DNA of 35,127 nucleotides from Desulfonatronospira sp. (GCA_007125075.1 SLDX01000133.1:1-35127), one strand, 5' to 3'. Positions 18,824 through 29,308 are shown, counted from the first letter of the stretch. Numbers and translations are program-made. Notes: generated by a model not told the origin, from the sequence alone.

Positions 18824-19689
18824 CAGGGCTGTTTCTTCAGGGATTGGCCAACCTGGGCCGGAACAAATGGGCTCAGTTTTTTACTCTGAGCACGGTGATC
18901 TTCACCGCTTTCATGGCCGGACTTTTTCTTCTGGTTCTTTACAATCTGCAGCTTGCGGCCAGGAGTACTCAGGAAGGTATTCAGTTTCAGGTATACTGGG
19001 ATCAGGACAAGCCTCTGGAAGAAGTCAGAGAACAATGGGAGGAGATATCGACCTGGGACATCAGCGCCATTACCACCTTTACCCCTGAAGAGGCTCTTCA
19101 TTCCCTGGCCGATTCTCTTTCCGCTGATCTGGACATGGATTTTCTGGCCCTGCACAATCCATTACCCCCTACCGCACTTATCGAGTTTTCCCTGCAGGAT
19201 GGCCACGGAGAGGACAGGGCCAGACAAGTACGCTCAGAACTTACGGATCTGCCCGGGGTGCAGAGGGTTGGCTTCAATCCCCTGCAGCTGGATCTGGCCA
19301 GGACCTGGATCAGGGTCAGTTCAGGAATATTCTGGCCGCTGATCGGACTTATGCTGGTGATCACCGGGCTGGTGGTGGCCAACACCTTGAAGCTCAACCA
19401 GATGCAGCGCAAGGAAGAAGCGGAGATCCTGGCACTTGTAGGCGCCAGCAGCGGTTATATTCAGTTTCCTCTTCTGGTCAGCGGCGCAGTGCATGGACTG
19501 GCGGGGGGAGCATTATCTGTAGGACTGCTCCGGATTCTGCATCTGACTGTTGAGGATGTTCTTTATTTTCCTCCGTTGTGGGTAAGGATTGAATTTCTTC
19601 CCCTGGTGTACATTCTGGCCATTCCGGCGGTGCTGACCCTGGTTGGGGCTTTCAGCAGCTTTCTGGCGGTCAGGAGCCGGTTGAGATAG
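18811..19689 (+). CDS. ftsX: Cell division permease-like protein FtsX
   Basis: FtsX topology with QFFTLSTVIFTAFMAGLFL and LNQMQRKEEAEILALVGASSGYIQFPLLVSG. ATG at 18811 preceded by agggagagga; overlaps the ftsE 3' end. Confidence 0.92.
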   Translation: MRVLAGLFLQGLANLGRNKWAQFFTLSTVIFTAFMAGLFLLVLYNLQLAARSTQEGIQFQVYWDQDKPLEEVREQWEEISTWDISAITTFTPEEALHSLADSLSADLDMDFLALHNPLPPTALIEFSLQDGHGEDRARQVRSELTDLPGVQRVGFNPLQLDLARTWIRVSSGIFWPLIGLMLVITGLVVANTLKLNQMQRKEEAEILALVGASSGYIQFPLLVSGAVHGLAGGALSVGLLRILHLTVEDVLYFPPLWVRIEFLPLVYILAIPAVLTLVGAFSSFLAVRSRLR

Positions 19690-19733
19690 TTTTTCAAGAA
19701 AGCCTGCTTCGTTTTTTCATTGCTCAAGGTTTA

Positions 19734-20477
19734 ATGAACAATGAAATGGCCAGAACTGGGCAGGGTCAGAGCCCTCTGGGCAGGGAGCAAAGTAAGCCGG
19801 GTTATGATGAAATATTTTATAAGGCCCAAGTGATGAAGAATGGTGCCCAGAAGCTGCGGCTGACCATGGCCGGCCACAGATTGACGGTTAAACGCGCTGG
19901 AGACCTTGAAAGCCTGTGGTCGGAAATGGAAGACGGCCGGGGCAATGTAGAGCGCATCCCCTACTGGACTGAAGTGTGGCCTTCAAGCGTTGTTCTGGCC
20001 GAACACCTCGACTGGAACAGGCATTTGCTTCAGGGAAAATTATGCCTTGAAGCAGGCTGCGGACTTGGGGCCACAGCCATGCTGGCTTCCAGGTTCGGAG
20101 CCCGGGTAGTGGCACTGGATATTGAGTGGCCAGCTCTTTATTTTGCCCTGCAGAGCCAGTCCCTGAACAGGGTTCAGACAGTTTACTGGGTGTGCATGGA
20201 CTGGCAGAACCCGGCGTTTAAAAAGCAGAAATTTGATTTTATCTGGGCTGGTGATGTTCTCTACGAAACAGGGCTGGCAAATTCTCTGTCCTGTCTTGTG
20301 GATCATTGTCTGGCTCCTGAGGGGCGGGTGTGGATAGCGGATCAGGAAAGAAATGTTTCCGGGAGTGCCTGGAAGGAGTTGCTGGCTCAAGGCTACAAAT
20401 GCAGAGAACTGAGCAGGCGCAAGGTGCACTGGTTCGCTCAGAAGGCCCAAGTGAAACTGGTGGAACTTTCGCGCTGA
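19734..20477 (+). CDS. Class I SAM-dependent methyltransferase (METTL21/ETFB-lysine methyltransferase-like)
   Basis: 247 aa; IPYWTEVWPSSVVLAEHL, LEAGCGLGATAMLASRFGARVVALDIE (SAM motif I), FDFIWAGDVLYE. Confidence 0.8.
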   Translation: MNNEMARTGQGQSPLGREQSKPGYDEIFYKAQVMKNGAQKLRLTMAGHRLTVKRAGDLESLWSEMEDGRGNVERIPYWTEVWPSSVVLAEHLDWNRHLLQGKLCLEAGCGLGATAMLASRFGARVVALDIEWPALYFALQSQSLNRVQTVYWVCMDWQNPAFKKQKFDFIWAGDVLYETGLANSLSCLVDHCLAPEGRVWIADQERNVSGSAWKELLAQGYKCRELSRRKVHWFAQKAQVKLVELSR

Positions 20478-20608
20478 TTCAGATGAGCAGCATGGTTAAA
20501 AATTATTGAACTTTCAACGCGGGAAAAATACTGCATCCATTAGAGCTCAAGATATCATATCCAGGCTATGTAAATCTGACTTGCGGCAAAATTTTGGAGG
20601 AACAACAC

Positions 20609-21028
20609 ATGGGGAAAACCATACGCTTTGGTGTGTCTCTGGATCTGGATCTTCTGTCCAGATTTGATGAGCTGTGCGCTCAGAAAAGCTATCAGACCAG
20701 ATCCGAGGCCATACGCGATTTGATCCGCAACACCCTGGTTCAGCAGCATTGGGAGGATGAAGCCAGAGAAACAGTCGGTGTGCTTTCACTGGTCTATGAC
20801 CATCACCAAAGCGATCTGTCCGGCAAGCTGACCCAGATTCAGCATGACGCGCTGGATCTGGTCATTACCTCTTTGCACGTTCATCTGGATCATCACAATT
20901 GTCTGGAGGTTCTGGTTCTGCGTGGTCCTGGAAAGGAAATCAAGGATACAGCCCAGAAACTGACCGCGGTTAAAGGAGTCAAACACGGAAGCCTCAATCT
21001 TTCCACCACCGGCGAGGACCTTGTTTAA
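20609..21028 (+). CDS. nikR: Nickel-responsive transcriptional regulator NikR
   Basis: Ribbon-helix-helix N-terminus ([18 protein letters not shown]...[13 protein letters not shown]), C-terminal ACT-like region with [17 protein letters not shown]; tttggagg RBS before ATG 20609. Confidence 0.93.
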   Translation: MGKTIRFGVSLDLDLLSRFDELCAQKSYQTRSEAIRDLIRNTLVQQHWEDEARETVGVLSLVYDHHQSDLSGKLTQIQHDALDLVITSLHVHLDHHNCLEVLVLRGPGKEIKDTAQKLTAVKGVKHGSLNLSTTGEDLV

Positions 21029-21804
21029 TGCGCGATGTTCAGAACGGTCCTCCTGAATTTCCTCTGGCCATAGACCGGGTGGGAGTAAAAAATTTGAAAG
21101 TGCCCCTGCTGGTTCAGGACCGCCGCCAGGGGCAGCAGCATACAGTTGCTGATGTGGATCTGTGCGTGGATCTGCCTGGAAGGTTCAAGGGCACGCACAT
21201 GAGCCGCTTTTTGGAAGCCCTCAGCTGCTGGAATCAGGTCCTGACCTACTACAGCTTCAAAGATCTTTTGTCCGATGTAAGCTGCCGCCTGGACGCCCAG
21301 AAGGCGCATCTTCGCTTTGACTTCTCCTACTTTTACCCCCGCAGGGCGCCGGTCAGCGGCCATGAGTTCTCCATGGACTACAAGTCCTTTCTGTCCGGCG
21401 AGTTTGCCCGGGGCCGGATAAAAATGTCGCAGGGAGTCGAGGTGCCGGTCATGACAGTCTGTCCCTGTTCCCTGGCCATCAGCAGGCAGGGCGCTCACAG
21501 TCAGAGAGCTTACGTAAAAATCAGGTGCGGCTACAAAGGGCTGCTCTGGCTGGAGGAGCTGATCGACCTGGCCATGCATTCGGGTTCATCTCCGGTATAT
21601 CCTCTGCTGAAAAGAGAGGACGAAAAATTTGTTACAGATGAGGCCTTTGACAAGCCCACTTTTGTAGAAGACGTGGTCAGGTACACGGCCAATCGCCTGA
21701 GCAGTCATCCACGAATACTCTGGTATGAAGCGGAGGTGGAGAGTTTTGAATCGATTCACAACCACAGCGCCTACGCCGTGATCACCGGGGGAGAGAAATC
21801 GTAA
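21028..21804 (+). CDS. folE2: GTP cyclohydrolase IB (FolE2 / GCYH-IB)
   Basis: 258 aa; [60 protein letters not shown] overlap with nikR. Confidence 0.93.
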   Translation: MRDVQNGPPEFPLAIDRVGVKNLKVPLLVQDRRQGQQHTVADVDLCVDLPGRFKGTHMSRFLEALSCWNQVLTYYSFKDLLSDVSCRLDAQKAHLRFDFSYFYPRRAPVSGHEFSMDYKSFLSGEFARGRIKMSQGVEVPVMTVCPCSLAISRQGAHSQRAYVKIRCGYKGLLWLEELIDLAMHSGSSPVYPLLKREDEKFVTDEAFDKPTFVEDVVRYTANRLSSHPRILWYEAEVESFESIHNHSAYAVITGGEKS

Positions 21805-21837
21805 AGCCCTGCAGAGCCGGATACAATCAATCCGGAT

Positions 21838-21866
21838 TTGATTTTATCCCTTTATAAGTATATTAT
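21838..21866 (+). promoter_or_regulatory. Candidate sigma70-type promoter of recA
   Basis: TTGATT (21838-21843), 17-nt spacer, TATTAT (21861-21866), 38 nt upstream of the recA ATG. Confidence 0.45.
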
Positions 21867-21904
21867 TGATCTGCTTTTTCAAAAATACAACACCAGGAGC
21901 ATGT

Positions 21905-22963
21905 ATGGCCAAGAAAACGCAATCAGCCGAGGAACTGCGCAAAGAAGCCCTGCACACGGCTATCACCACGATTGAGCGCAAGTATGGTCAGGGATCGGTC
22001 ATGCGTCTGTCCGACGAAGCCCATCAGATTATCCCCTCCATTCCCACAGGGTCCATCGGTCTGGATCTTGCTCTGGGCATCGGCGGGATTCCCAGGGGAA
22101 GGGTTTCAGAAATCTACGGTCCGGAATCTTCGGGCAAGACCACCCTGGCTCTGCACATAATAGCCGAAGCCCAGAAAAGAGGCGGTGCAGCCGCTTTTAT
22201 CGATGCCGAGCACGCCCTGGATGTCAATTATGCCAGGCGGCTGGGGGTCAAGACCGAAGAGCTTCTGGTATCACAGCCGGACTACGGGGAACAGGCTTTG
22301 GAGATCGCCGATCTCCTGGTACGTTCCGGCGGACTGGACGTGATTGTGGTGGATTCTGTAGCTGCCCTTATCCCTCAGGCAGAGCTGGAAGGCAGCATGG
22401 GCGAGACTCAGGTCGGAGGTCAGGCCAGGCTCATGTCCCATGCCATGCGCAAACTGACCGGCACCATCCATCGCTCCAAAACGTCTTTAATCTTCATCAA
22501 TCAGATCCGGATGAAGATCGGAACCATTGGATACGGCAATCCGGAAACGACCAGCGGAGGCAACGCGCTGAAGTTTTATGCTTCGGTGCGCCTGGACATC
22601 CGCAAAATTCAGACCCTTAAGGACAGGGACGAAGTTGTGGGCAACCGGGTCAAGGTCAAGACGGTCAAAAACAAGGTCGCTCCGCCATTTCGGGAAATCC
22701 AGTTCGATATCATGTACGGCCAGGGTATCTCCAGGGTTGGGGAACTTCTGGATATGGGCGTGGAACACGGTGTGCTGGATAAAAGCGGAGCCTGGTACGC
22801 TTTTGGTTCGGAGCGCCTGGGCCAGGGCAGGGAGAATGTCAGAGCTTTTCTGCAGGAAAACGATGAACTGCGCCAGAATGTGGAGAACCAGCTGCTGAGA
22901 CATTTGGGGGTGGTCCAGCCGGAGCAGGATGCTGAAGAAGCAAAGGTCCGGAACGGGAGTTAG
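21905..22963 (+). CDS. recA: Recombinase RecA
   Basis: [14 protein letters not shown] Walker [53 protein letters not shown]. Start set at ATG 21905 (MAKKTQS) after aggagc RBS. Confidence 0.98.
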   Translation: MAKKTQSAEELRKEALHTAITTIERKYGQGSVMRLSDEAHQIIPSIPTGSIGLDLALGIGGIPRGRVSEIYGPESSGKTTLALHIIAEAQKRGGAAAFIDAEHALDVNYARRLGVKTEELLVSQPDYGEQALEIADLLVRSGGLDVIVVDSVAALIPQAELEGSMGETQVGGQARLMSHAMRKLTGTIHRSKTSLIFINQIRMKIGTIGYGNPETTSGGNALKFYASVRLDIRKIQTLKDRDEVVGNRVKVKTVKNKVAPPFREIQFDIMYGQGISRVGELLDMGVEHGVLDKSGAWYAFGSERLGQGRENVRAFLQENDELRQNVENQLLRHLGVVQPEQDAEEAKVRNGS

Positions 22964-22965
22964 CT

Positions 22966-25614
22966 GTGCTTAGTTCAGCAGAGATACGGGACAGATTTCT
23001 GAATTTTTTCCGGAAAAACGGGCATACGGTGGTTCCCAGTTCACCCCTTGTTCCAGGTGATGATCCCACTCTTTTGTTTACCAATGCCGGCATGGTTCAA
23101 TTCAAAAAGGTTTTTCTGGGACAGGAAAAACTGGACTTCACCCGGGCGGCGACAGCTCAGAAATGTCTGCGTGTAGGGGGCAAACACAACGATCTGGAAA
23201 ATGTGGGCCGAACGAGGAGACATCATACCTTTTTCGAGATGCTGGGCAGCTTCTCTTTTGGGGACTATTTCAAGGATGTGGCCATAGACCTGGCCTGGCG
23301 CTTCCTGACCGAAGACCTGGGGCTGGACAGAGATAAGCTGTACATTACTATTTACCAGGATGATGAAGAAGCCCACGCCTTATGGCAACAAATCGCGAAT
23401 ATGCCTGCTGAGCGCATTTTCCGGCTGGGAGAGCAGGAAAACTTCTGGTCCATGGGAGATACCGGGCCCTGTGGTCCCTGTTCGGAAATCCTGTATGACC
23501 AGGGTGAGATCCTGGCCTGCGGTCCGAACTGCGCCATAGGAGTCTGTGACTGCGACAGACACCTGGAAATCTGGAATCTGGTTTTCATGCAGTATGACCG
23601 TGATGAACAGGGCAGCCTCAATCCTCTGCCCCGGCCAAGCATAGATACGGGAATGGGCCTGGAAAGAATCAGCGCCGTCTGCCAGGGAGTGCTCTCCAGC
23701 TACGATACGGATCTATTGAGCAGTCTCATTAAGGATACTGCCCTGAAAGCAGGCATAAAGTATGGTCAGGATCATGACCAGGACGTTGCTCTCAGGGTGA
23801 TAGCCGACCATGCCAGATCTTCAGCCTTTATGATCGCCGACGGCATCCTGCCGTCCAACGAGGGACGGGGGTATATCCTGCGCAGGGTGATCCGCAGGGC
23901 GTTTCGCTTCGGCAGATATCTGGGACTGGTCAGTCCTTTTCTGAATCAAACGGTTCAAGTGGTGGTCCGGGATATGGGACAGGCTTATCCTGAACTGGAA
24001 AAGGCGCGGGAGTTCATGATCCGGGTCATTGAGCAGGAGGAGGAGAGGTTTTCCGAGACTCTGGATAAGGGGCTGGCTCTGCTTGAGGATGAGCTTAAAA
24101 AGATTGAGGAGCAGGCTCTTGGCACAGTTCCTGGAGAAACAGCCTTCAAGCTGTATGACACTTACGGTTTTCCAATAGATATTGTCAATGATATTGCCCA
24201 GAAACGCGGACTGAGCGTTGATGAGCAGGGTTTCAACGAGAGCATGCTGGCTCAGAAGGAAAGAGCCAGAGCAGCCTGGAAAGGAGCAGGAAGAACCGGA
24301 CTTGGAGCGGCCGTGGCCTTATTGCAGGATGATGCTTCACTGACCGGATTCGTGGGTTATGAGCGCCTGAAGGATCATGCCCGGATCGTACTGCTGCTTG
24401 ATGAAGAATACCGGGCAGTTGATACGCTGTCTCAGAACAGCCGGGGTTGGATGGTGACTACAAGTACCCCGTTTTACGGCGAATCCGGGGAGCAGGTTGC
24501 AGACCGGGGTCGCATTCTGGGTCCAAAGGGCCGGGCAATCGTGGAAGACGCCCAGAACCCGAGTCCCGACATTGTGGCGCACAAAATAAGCCTGGAGCAG
24601 GGAAAGCTGAGCCTGGACGAAGAGGTGGAGCTTTTGGTTGATGAGGGCAAAAGAATTGCTACAGCCCGCAACCATACTGCAACTCATCTGTTGCACCGTG
24701 CTCTGCGCCGGGTCCTTGGAGAGCATGTCCACCAGGCCGGTTCTCTGGTCGATGAGAAGCGTCTGCGCTTTGATTTCAGCCATATTCAGGCTTTGAGCAA
24801 AGATGAGCTTGAGCAGGTCGAAGACGAGGTCAATGCCTCCATTCTGGCTGATTATCAGGTAAAGGTCCGGATGATGGATTATTCTCAGGCGGTTGCAAAG
24901 GGCGCTCTGGCTCTGTTTGGAGAGAAATACACGGACAGGGTCAGGGTGGTCTCTGTTGGAGATATTTCCACAGAGCTTTGCGGCGGCACCCACTTGAATT
25001 CCACCGGGCAGGCCGGAAGCTTCTGCATTATCGGCGAATCCGCAGTTGGTTCCGGTGTCCGCAGAATCGAGGCCATGACAGGATGGGAAGCTTTATCTCA
25101 CTGGAAGAAAATGCGCTCCAGAGTTACAGGACTGCAGGAGATGCTCAAGTCAGGCCCGGATCAGCTTCCGGAAAAGGTCAATGGGCTTCTGCTCCAGGTG
25201 AAGGAGCTGAATCGCGAGATAAGGATGCTGCAGCAGAAGATTTCCGCAGGCACGAGCGGAGATATCGCCGCAGGCAAAAAAATTATCGCTCAGGTGCCTG
25301 TGATTGCCCGGCGCACTGATGCCGGGGATATTGAAGCTCTGCGAAGGCTTATGGACGATATACGTTCCAGGCTTGATTCCGGTGTGGTTCTTCTGGGTAC
25401 AGAAGACAAGGGCAAGCCCCTGCTTCTGCTTCATGTCAGCAAGGACCTGCATGAAATAATTACCGCTCCGCAGCTGATAAAGGAAGTGGCCCGGGAAATA
25501 AAAGGCGGCGGCGGAGGCCGGCCGGATCTGGCACAGGCTGGCGGTTCTGATGCTGAAGGACTTGAAAGAGCATTTAAAAAGCTTGAAGAGCTCCTTTCTG
25601 AGCGCTTGACATAA
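22966..25614 (+). CDS. alaS: Alanyl-tRNA synthetase
   Basis: 882 aa from GTG; FTNAGMVQFKKVFLG, HTATHLLHRALRRVLG, CGGTHLNSTGQ, C-terminal GGGGGRPDLAQAGG; 2 nt after the recA stop. Confidence 0.98.
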   Translation: MLSSAEIRDRFLNFFRKNGHTVVPSSPLVPGDDPTLLFTNAGMVQFKKVFLGQEKLDFTRAATAQKCLRVGGKHNDLENVGRTRRHHTFFEMLGSFSFGDYFKDVAIDLAWRFLTEDLGLDRDKLYITIYQDDEEAHALWQQIANMPAERIFRLGEQENFWSMGDTGPCGPCSEILYDQGEILACGPNCAIGVCDCDRHLEIWNLVFMQYDRDEQGSLNPLPRPSIDTGMGLERISAVCQGVLSSYDTDLLSSLIKDTALKAGIKYGQDHDQDVALRVIADHARSSAFMIADGILPSNEGRGYILRRVIRRAFRFGRYLGLVSPFLNQTVQVVVRDMGQAYPELEKAREFMIRVIEQEEERFSETLDKGLALLEDELKKIEEQALGTVPGETAFKLYDTYGFPIDIVNDIAQKRGLSVDEQGFNESMLAQKERARAAWKGAGRTGLGAAVALLQDDASLTGFVGYERLKDHARIVLLLDEEYRAVDTLSQNSRGWMVTTSTPFYGESGEQVADRGRILGPKGRAIVEDAQNPSPDIVAHKISLEQGKLSLDEEVELLVDEGKRIATARNHTATHLLHRALRRVLGEHVHQAGSLVDEKRLRFDFSHIQALSKDELEQVEDEVNASILADYQVKVRMMDYSQAVAKGALALFGEKYTDRVRVVSVGDISTELCGGTHLNSTGQAGSFCIIGESAVGSGVRRIEAMTGWEALSHWKKMRSRVTGLQEMLKSGPDQLPEKVNGLLLQVKELNREIRMLQQKISAGTSGDIAAGKKIIAQVPVIARRTDAGDIEALRRLMDDIRSRLDSGVVLLGTEDKGKPLLLLHVSKDLHEIITAPQLIKEVAREIKGGGGGRPDLAQAGGSDAEGLERAFKKLEELLSERLT

Positions 25615-25885
25615 GTTAAAAGGCAGTGCCCATTGTCCTTAAAACAGGTTTTATAATCTTTTTAGAAAAATATTTAGGGCCTGCAGGGGTTTTCAGCCAT
25701 AGAAATGTTTTTTGTCCAGCTGTTATCCGGCATTAGATCCGGTTGAGAGGGCTTTGCTTTAACCTGAAAGAGGGGGAAACTTCGGGATGGCCCTCGGATA
25801 TTTTATATACTCAAACTGATACGCATAATAAACTGCTCCGGGAAGAAGCTTGCTTCCGGCCGGGGACAAATCTGGGGCGGGTGGT

Positions 25886-26722
25886 ATGAACAAGATCGTA
25901 AAAAAAAGGGTGCTGATCCCGGACAGGGTCAGCGAAATGACTATTGAAGCTCCCTTGATAGCATCCAAGGCCAAACCCGGCAATTTCGCGGTCCTCAGGC
26001 TTACAGAGAAGGGTGAACGCATACCCTTGACCATTGCCGATGCCGACCCTGAACTGGGTCACATCCTCATAGTCTATCTGGTCATGGGCAAGACCACAGC
26101 TTTTCTGGACACCCTGGGAGAGGGCGATTCCATACTGGACCTTTGCGGTCCTCTGGGACGGCCAACCAGGATAAAAAAGCAGGGCACGGTGGTCTGCGTG
26201 GGCGGAGGCACCGGCATCGCAGCCATGCACCATATAGCCAAAGGTAATTTCAAGGCTGGAAACAAGGTCGTTTCAGTGATTGGAGCCCGGAGCAAGGATC
26301 TTTTGCTTTTCAAGCCCGAGCTGGAAAAAATTTCCCACAGTGTTCTCGTGTCCACTGACGACGGCAGCCTGGGGCACAAAGGTATGGTCACTGAAGTGCT
26401 GGAAAAGTATCTGCAGAATGATCCTGAGGTCAGGGAGGTCATCGGAGTCGGGCCAGTGCCAATGATGAGAGCAGTGGCCCGGGTGACTGAACCATTCGGG
26501 GTCAGGACGCTGGTCAGCCTGAACTCCATCATGGTGGACGGGATGGGCATGTGCGGCTCCTGCAGGGTGACTGTTGACGGCAAAAATCTCTTCGCCTGTG
26601 TGGAAGGTCCGGAATTCGAGGCTTCCAAAGTGGATTTCGATGAGCTGATGATGAGACTTAATGCCTTTAAAGCTCAGGAACAGATATCCATGGAACTTTT
26701 TAAACAGAGAAAACAGTCATGA
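25886..26722 (+). CDS. nfnA: NADH-dependent reduced ferredoxin:NADP+ oxidoreductase subunit A / sulfide dehydrogenase beta-like (FAD/NAD-binding, 2Fe-2S)
   Basis: VVCVGGGTGIAAMHHIAKG, VIGVGPVPMMRAVARVTEPFGVRTLVSLNSIMVDGMGMCGSCRVTVDGKNLFACVEGPEFE. Start at ATG 25886; ATGA overlap with the next gene. Confidence 0.85.
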   Translation: MNKIVKKRVLIPDRVSEMTIEAPLIASKAKPGNFAVLRLTEKGERIPLTIADADPELGHILIVYLVMGKTTAFLDTLGEGDSILDLCGPLGRPTRIKKQGTVVCVGGGTGIAAMHHIAKGNFKAGNKVVSVIGARSKDLLLFKPELEKISHSVLVSTDDGSLGHKGMVTEVLEKYLQNDPEVREVIGVGPVPMMRAVARVTEPFGVRTLVSLNSIMVDGMGMCGSCRVTVDGKNLFACVEGPEFEASKVDFDELMMRLNAFKAQEQISMELFKQRKQS

Positions 26723-28137
26723 AAAAGAAAGGCAAATCCAAGGTAAGGCCAAGAACCCCCATGTCTATGCTTGACCCGAAAGAAAGGGCCAAGATGTTTT
26801 CCGAGGTGGCCCTGGGTTATAATCTTAAAGAAGCAATAGCCGAAGCCAGGCGCTGCCTGCAGTGCAAAAAGCCTTCCTGCATCAAGGGCTGTCCAGTGGA
26901 TGTGGACTGCAAAAGCTTTATCCGCATGGTGGCTGAGAACGATCTGCATGGAGCCTTTACAAAAATTAAGGAGACCAACAGTCTGCCGGCCATCTGCGGC
27001 CGGGTCTGTCCTCAGGAAAATCAGTGTGAAATGGTCTGCAAACTCTGCCCGACCGGCCATCCCATAGCTATCGGCAGGCTGGAAAGATTCGTGGCGGATA
27101 ATTATTACGCAAGTACTTCGTGTGAGGAAGAAACCGGTTCAGGGGTATGCATTCCGATTGATGAAAATCTTAAAGTGGCGGCAATTGGGTCCGGCCCGAG
27201 CAGCCTCACTCTGGCAGGCTTTCTGGCTGCCCGGGGAGTCAAGGTAAGTGTTTTTGAGGCCCTGCATGCTCCGGGCGGGGTTCTGGTATACGGCATCCCT
27301 GAATTCAGGCTGCCCAAATCCGTAGTGCAGCGGGAAATAGAATCATTAAAAAATCTTCAGGTGGATTTTTTGTGCAATTATGTTGGAGGCATGACCGTAA
27401 GCATAGACGATCTTTTTCATCAGGGCTACAAGGCCGTGTTCATCGGGGTAGGAGCAGGTCTGCCCAAATTCATGAACCTTCCAGGTGAAAATCTCATCGG
27501 CATATACTCGGCCAATGAGTATCTGACCAGAGTCAACCTGATGCATGGATACAGATTTCCAGAATATGACACCCCGGTTCCTCCGGGTAAAAATGTGGTG
27601 GTCATCGGCGGAGGCAACGTGGCCATGGATGCGGCCCGGACCGCCCTGAGGCTTGGGGCCGGGAATGTTAAAGTGGTTTACCGGCGCACCAAGGGAGAAA
27701 TGCCCGCCAGACTCGAAGAACTGGAGCATGCCCTGGAAGAGGGGGTGGAGCTGGAAATCCTCTGCACTCCGGTATCCTTTCACGGCGATGAGCAGGGAGT
27801 GCTGCAGAAGGTGGTCATGCAGAGGATGGAACTGCTGGAGGCGGATGAATCAGGGCGCAAAAAACCTGTTCCTTTGGAAGGCGATTTTTTCGAGCTGGAG
27901 GCGGATCTGGTGATTATGGCTGTAGGCACGGGATCAAACATGGTCCTGACCCAGACCACTCCCGAACTGAAGCTCAATAAGCGCGGATACATATTAGCTG
28001 ATGCACAGAGCGGTGAAACAAGCATGGATATGGTTTTTGCCGGCGGGGACATCGTAACCGGGGCGGCTACTGTGGTTGAGGCTATGGGTGCCGGGCGAAG
28101 GGCGGCCAAGGAGATCCTCAGGCGCCTGAAGGCTTAG
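26719..28137 (+). CDS. nfnB: Ferredoxin:NADP+ oxidoreductase subunit B / glutamate synthase small-subunit-like flavoprotein
   Basis: 472 aa; Fe-S motif CLQCKKPSCIKGCPVDVDC, AIGSGPSSLTLAGFLAARG, VVIGGGNVAMDAARTALRLG, VFAGGDIVTGAATVVEAMGAGRRAA. Confidence 0.87.
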   Translation: MKKKGKSKVRPRTPMSMLDPKERAKMFSEVALGYNLKEAIAEARRCLQCKKPSCIKGCPVDVDCKSFIRMVAENDLHGAFTKIKETNSLPAICGRVCPQENQCEMVCKLCPTGHPIAIGRLERFVADNYYASTSCEEETGSGVCIPIDENLKVAAIGSGPSSLTLAGFLAARGVKVSVFEALHAPGGVLVYGIPEFRLPKSVVQREIESLKNLQVDFLCNYVGGMTVSIDDLFHQGYKAVFIGVGAGLPKFMNLPGENLIGIYSANEYLTRVNLMHGYRFPEYDTPVPPGKNVVVIGGGNVAMDAARTALRLGAGNVKVVYRRTKGEMPARLEELEHALEEGVELEILCTPVSFHGDEQGVLQKVVMQRMELLEADESGRKKPVPLEGDFFELEADLVIMAVGTGSNMVLTQTTPELKLNKRGYILADAQSGETSMDMVFAGGDIVTGAATVVEAMGAGRRAAKEILRRLKA

Positions 28138-28317
28138 TTCCGCCGGATTTCTGGTGGAAAAGGACAAGCTCTGCTCCTGTGGCGGAGCATTGCACAAGCT
28201 GAGCACAGCTTAAGCGCATCCGGGGATAACAGGTTCTTGTTGCTCGGGGTCAGGGTAGCGGCAGCTTTTACTGTAAATAAAAGCACTGCTCTATGCAAAT
28301 GGAGTTTTTCATATAGT

Positions 28318-29145
28318 ATGTCACAGATAATTGGAGTAAAATTCAGGGAGCAGGGCCAGATATATTATTTTCAGGCCAGTCCGTTCGTGGTTCAGGCGGG
28401 CGATGCAGTCATCGTCAAGACTGAAGAGGGTCTGGGCCTGGCCCGGGTGGTGCAGGTCAAAGACAGGATTCCGGAAGGGTTTACCCTGGAGGAACTGAAG
28501 CCCATCTTTCGCATGGCCAATCAGGAGGACTTCAGGGTTCAAAAGGATAATGACTGCCTGGCCGGCGAGGCTTTTGTCTTCTGCAGAAAATGCCTTTTGG
28601 AACACAAGCTGGAAATGAAGCTGGTTGATGTTGAAGTCTTTTTTGACCGCAGCAAGATAATTTTCTACTTCACGGCTCCCGGGCGGGTGGATTTCAGAGA
28701 CCTGGTCAAGGATCTGGTCAAGGTCTACAGGACCAGGATCGAGTTACGTCAGATCGGGGTCAGACATGAAACTCAGATGGTGGGGGCCCTGGGCAATTGC
28801 GGTCAAGTGTGCTGCTGCAGGCGCTTCATGCGCCAGTTTGCTCCGGTGACCATCAAGATGGCCAAGGATCAGAACCTTTTTTTGAATCCAGCCAAGATTT
28901 CCGGCGTCTGTGGAAGACTCCTCTGCTGCCTCAACTTTGAGCAGCCTCATTACGCCCAGTTTCAGAAAAGGCTGCCCAAGATGGGCAAGAGATATAAGTG
29001 CTGCACTGGATATTTGCGGGTGATCAGGGCCAATCTTTTCAGAGACAGCCTGACCGTGCTCGATGAGGAAGGTGTGGAAAAAGAAGTGTCCCTGCAGGAA
29101 TGGCCGCAGCTGCTGCAAAAGCCGGACAAGAAAAAAGACAAGTAG
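28318..29145 (+). CDS. PSP1/RicT (YaaT) family protein
   Basis: MSQIIGVKFREQGQIYYF, Cys-rich GNCGQVCCCRRFM...GVCGRLLCCLNFE, typical of RicT. Start at ATG 28318 instead of the ORF-track start. Confidence 0.88.
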   Translation: MSQIIGVKFREQGQIYYFQASPFVVQAGDAVIVKTEEGLGLARVVQVKDRIPEGFTLEELKPIFRMANQEDFRVQKDNDCLAGEAFVFCRKCLLEHKLEMKLVDVEVFFDRSKIIFYFTAPGRVDFRDLVKDLVKVYRTRIELRQIGVRHETQMVGALGNCGQVCCCRRFMRQFAPVTIKMAKDQNLFLNPAKISGVCGRLLCCLNFEQPHYAQFQKRLPKMGKRYKCCTGYLRVIRANLFRDSLTVLDEEGVEKEVSLQEWPQLLQKPDKKKDK

Positions 29146-29149
29146 ATAT

Positions 29150-29173
29150 GAGCGCTATTCAGCGCTCTTTCTT
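29150..29173 (+). terminator. Rho-independent terminator after the ricT-like gene
   Basis: GAGCGCT-attc-AGCGCTC (29150-29167) followed by TTTCTT, just after the stop codon. Confidence 0.6.
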
Positions 29174-29308
29174 GGTTCCTGGATAAAGATCATGAAACTT
29201 TTTGATCCTGAAAAACAGTATAACCTGAATCCGTGGAATCTGCAAGGATATAGGTCGAAAAAAACTTACTTAACTTAACAAATTCGGGGTGTATTGGAGA
29301 AGTTTTAA

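Noticed and set aside
20478-20608. NikR operator (GTATGA-N16-TCATAC) upstream of nikR
   Set aside because: Only loose ATCATAT-like fragments seen; no convincing two-half-site match.
24337-24993. 218-aa minus-strand ORF
   Set aside because: Antisense to alaS; shadow ORF.
28138-28317. Two small hairpins between nfnB and the ricT-like gene
   Set aside because: Short stems (TGCTCC/GGAGCA, AAGCTG/CAGCTT) with no T-run or other context; could easily be chance.
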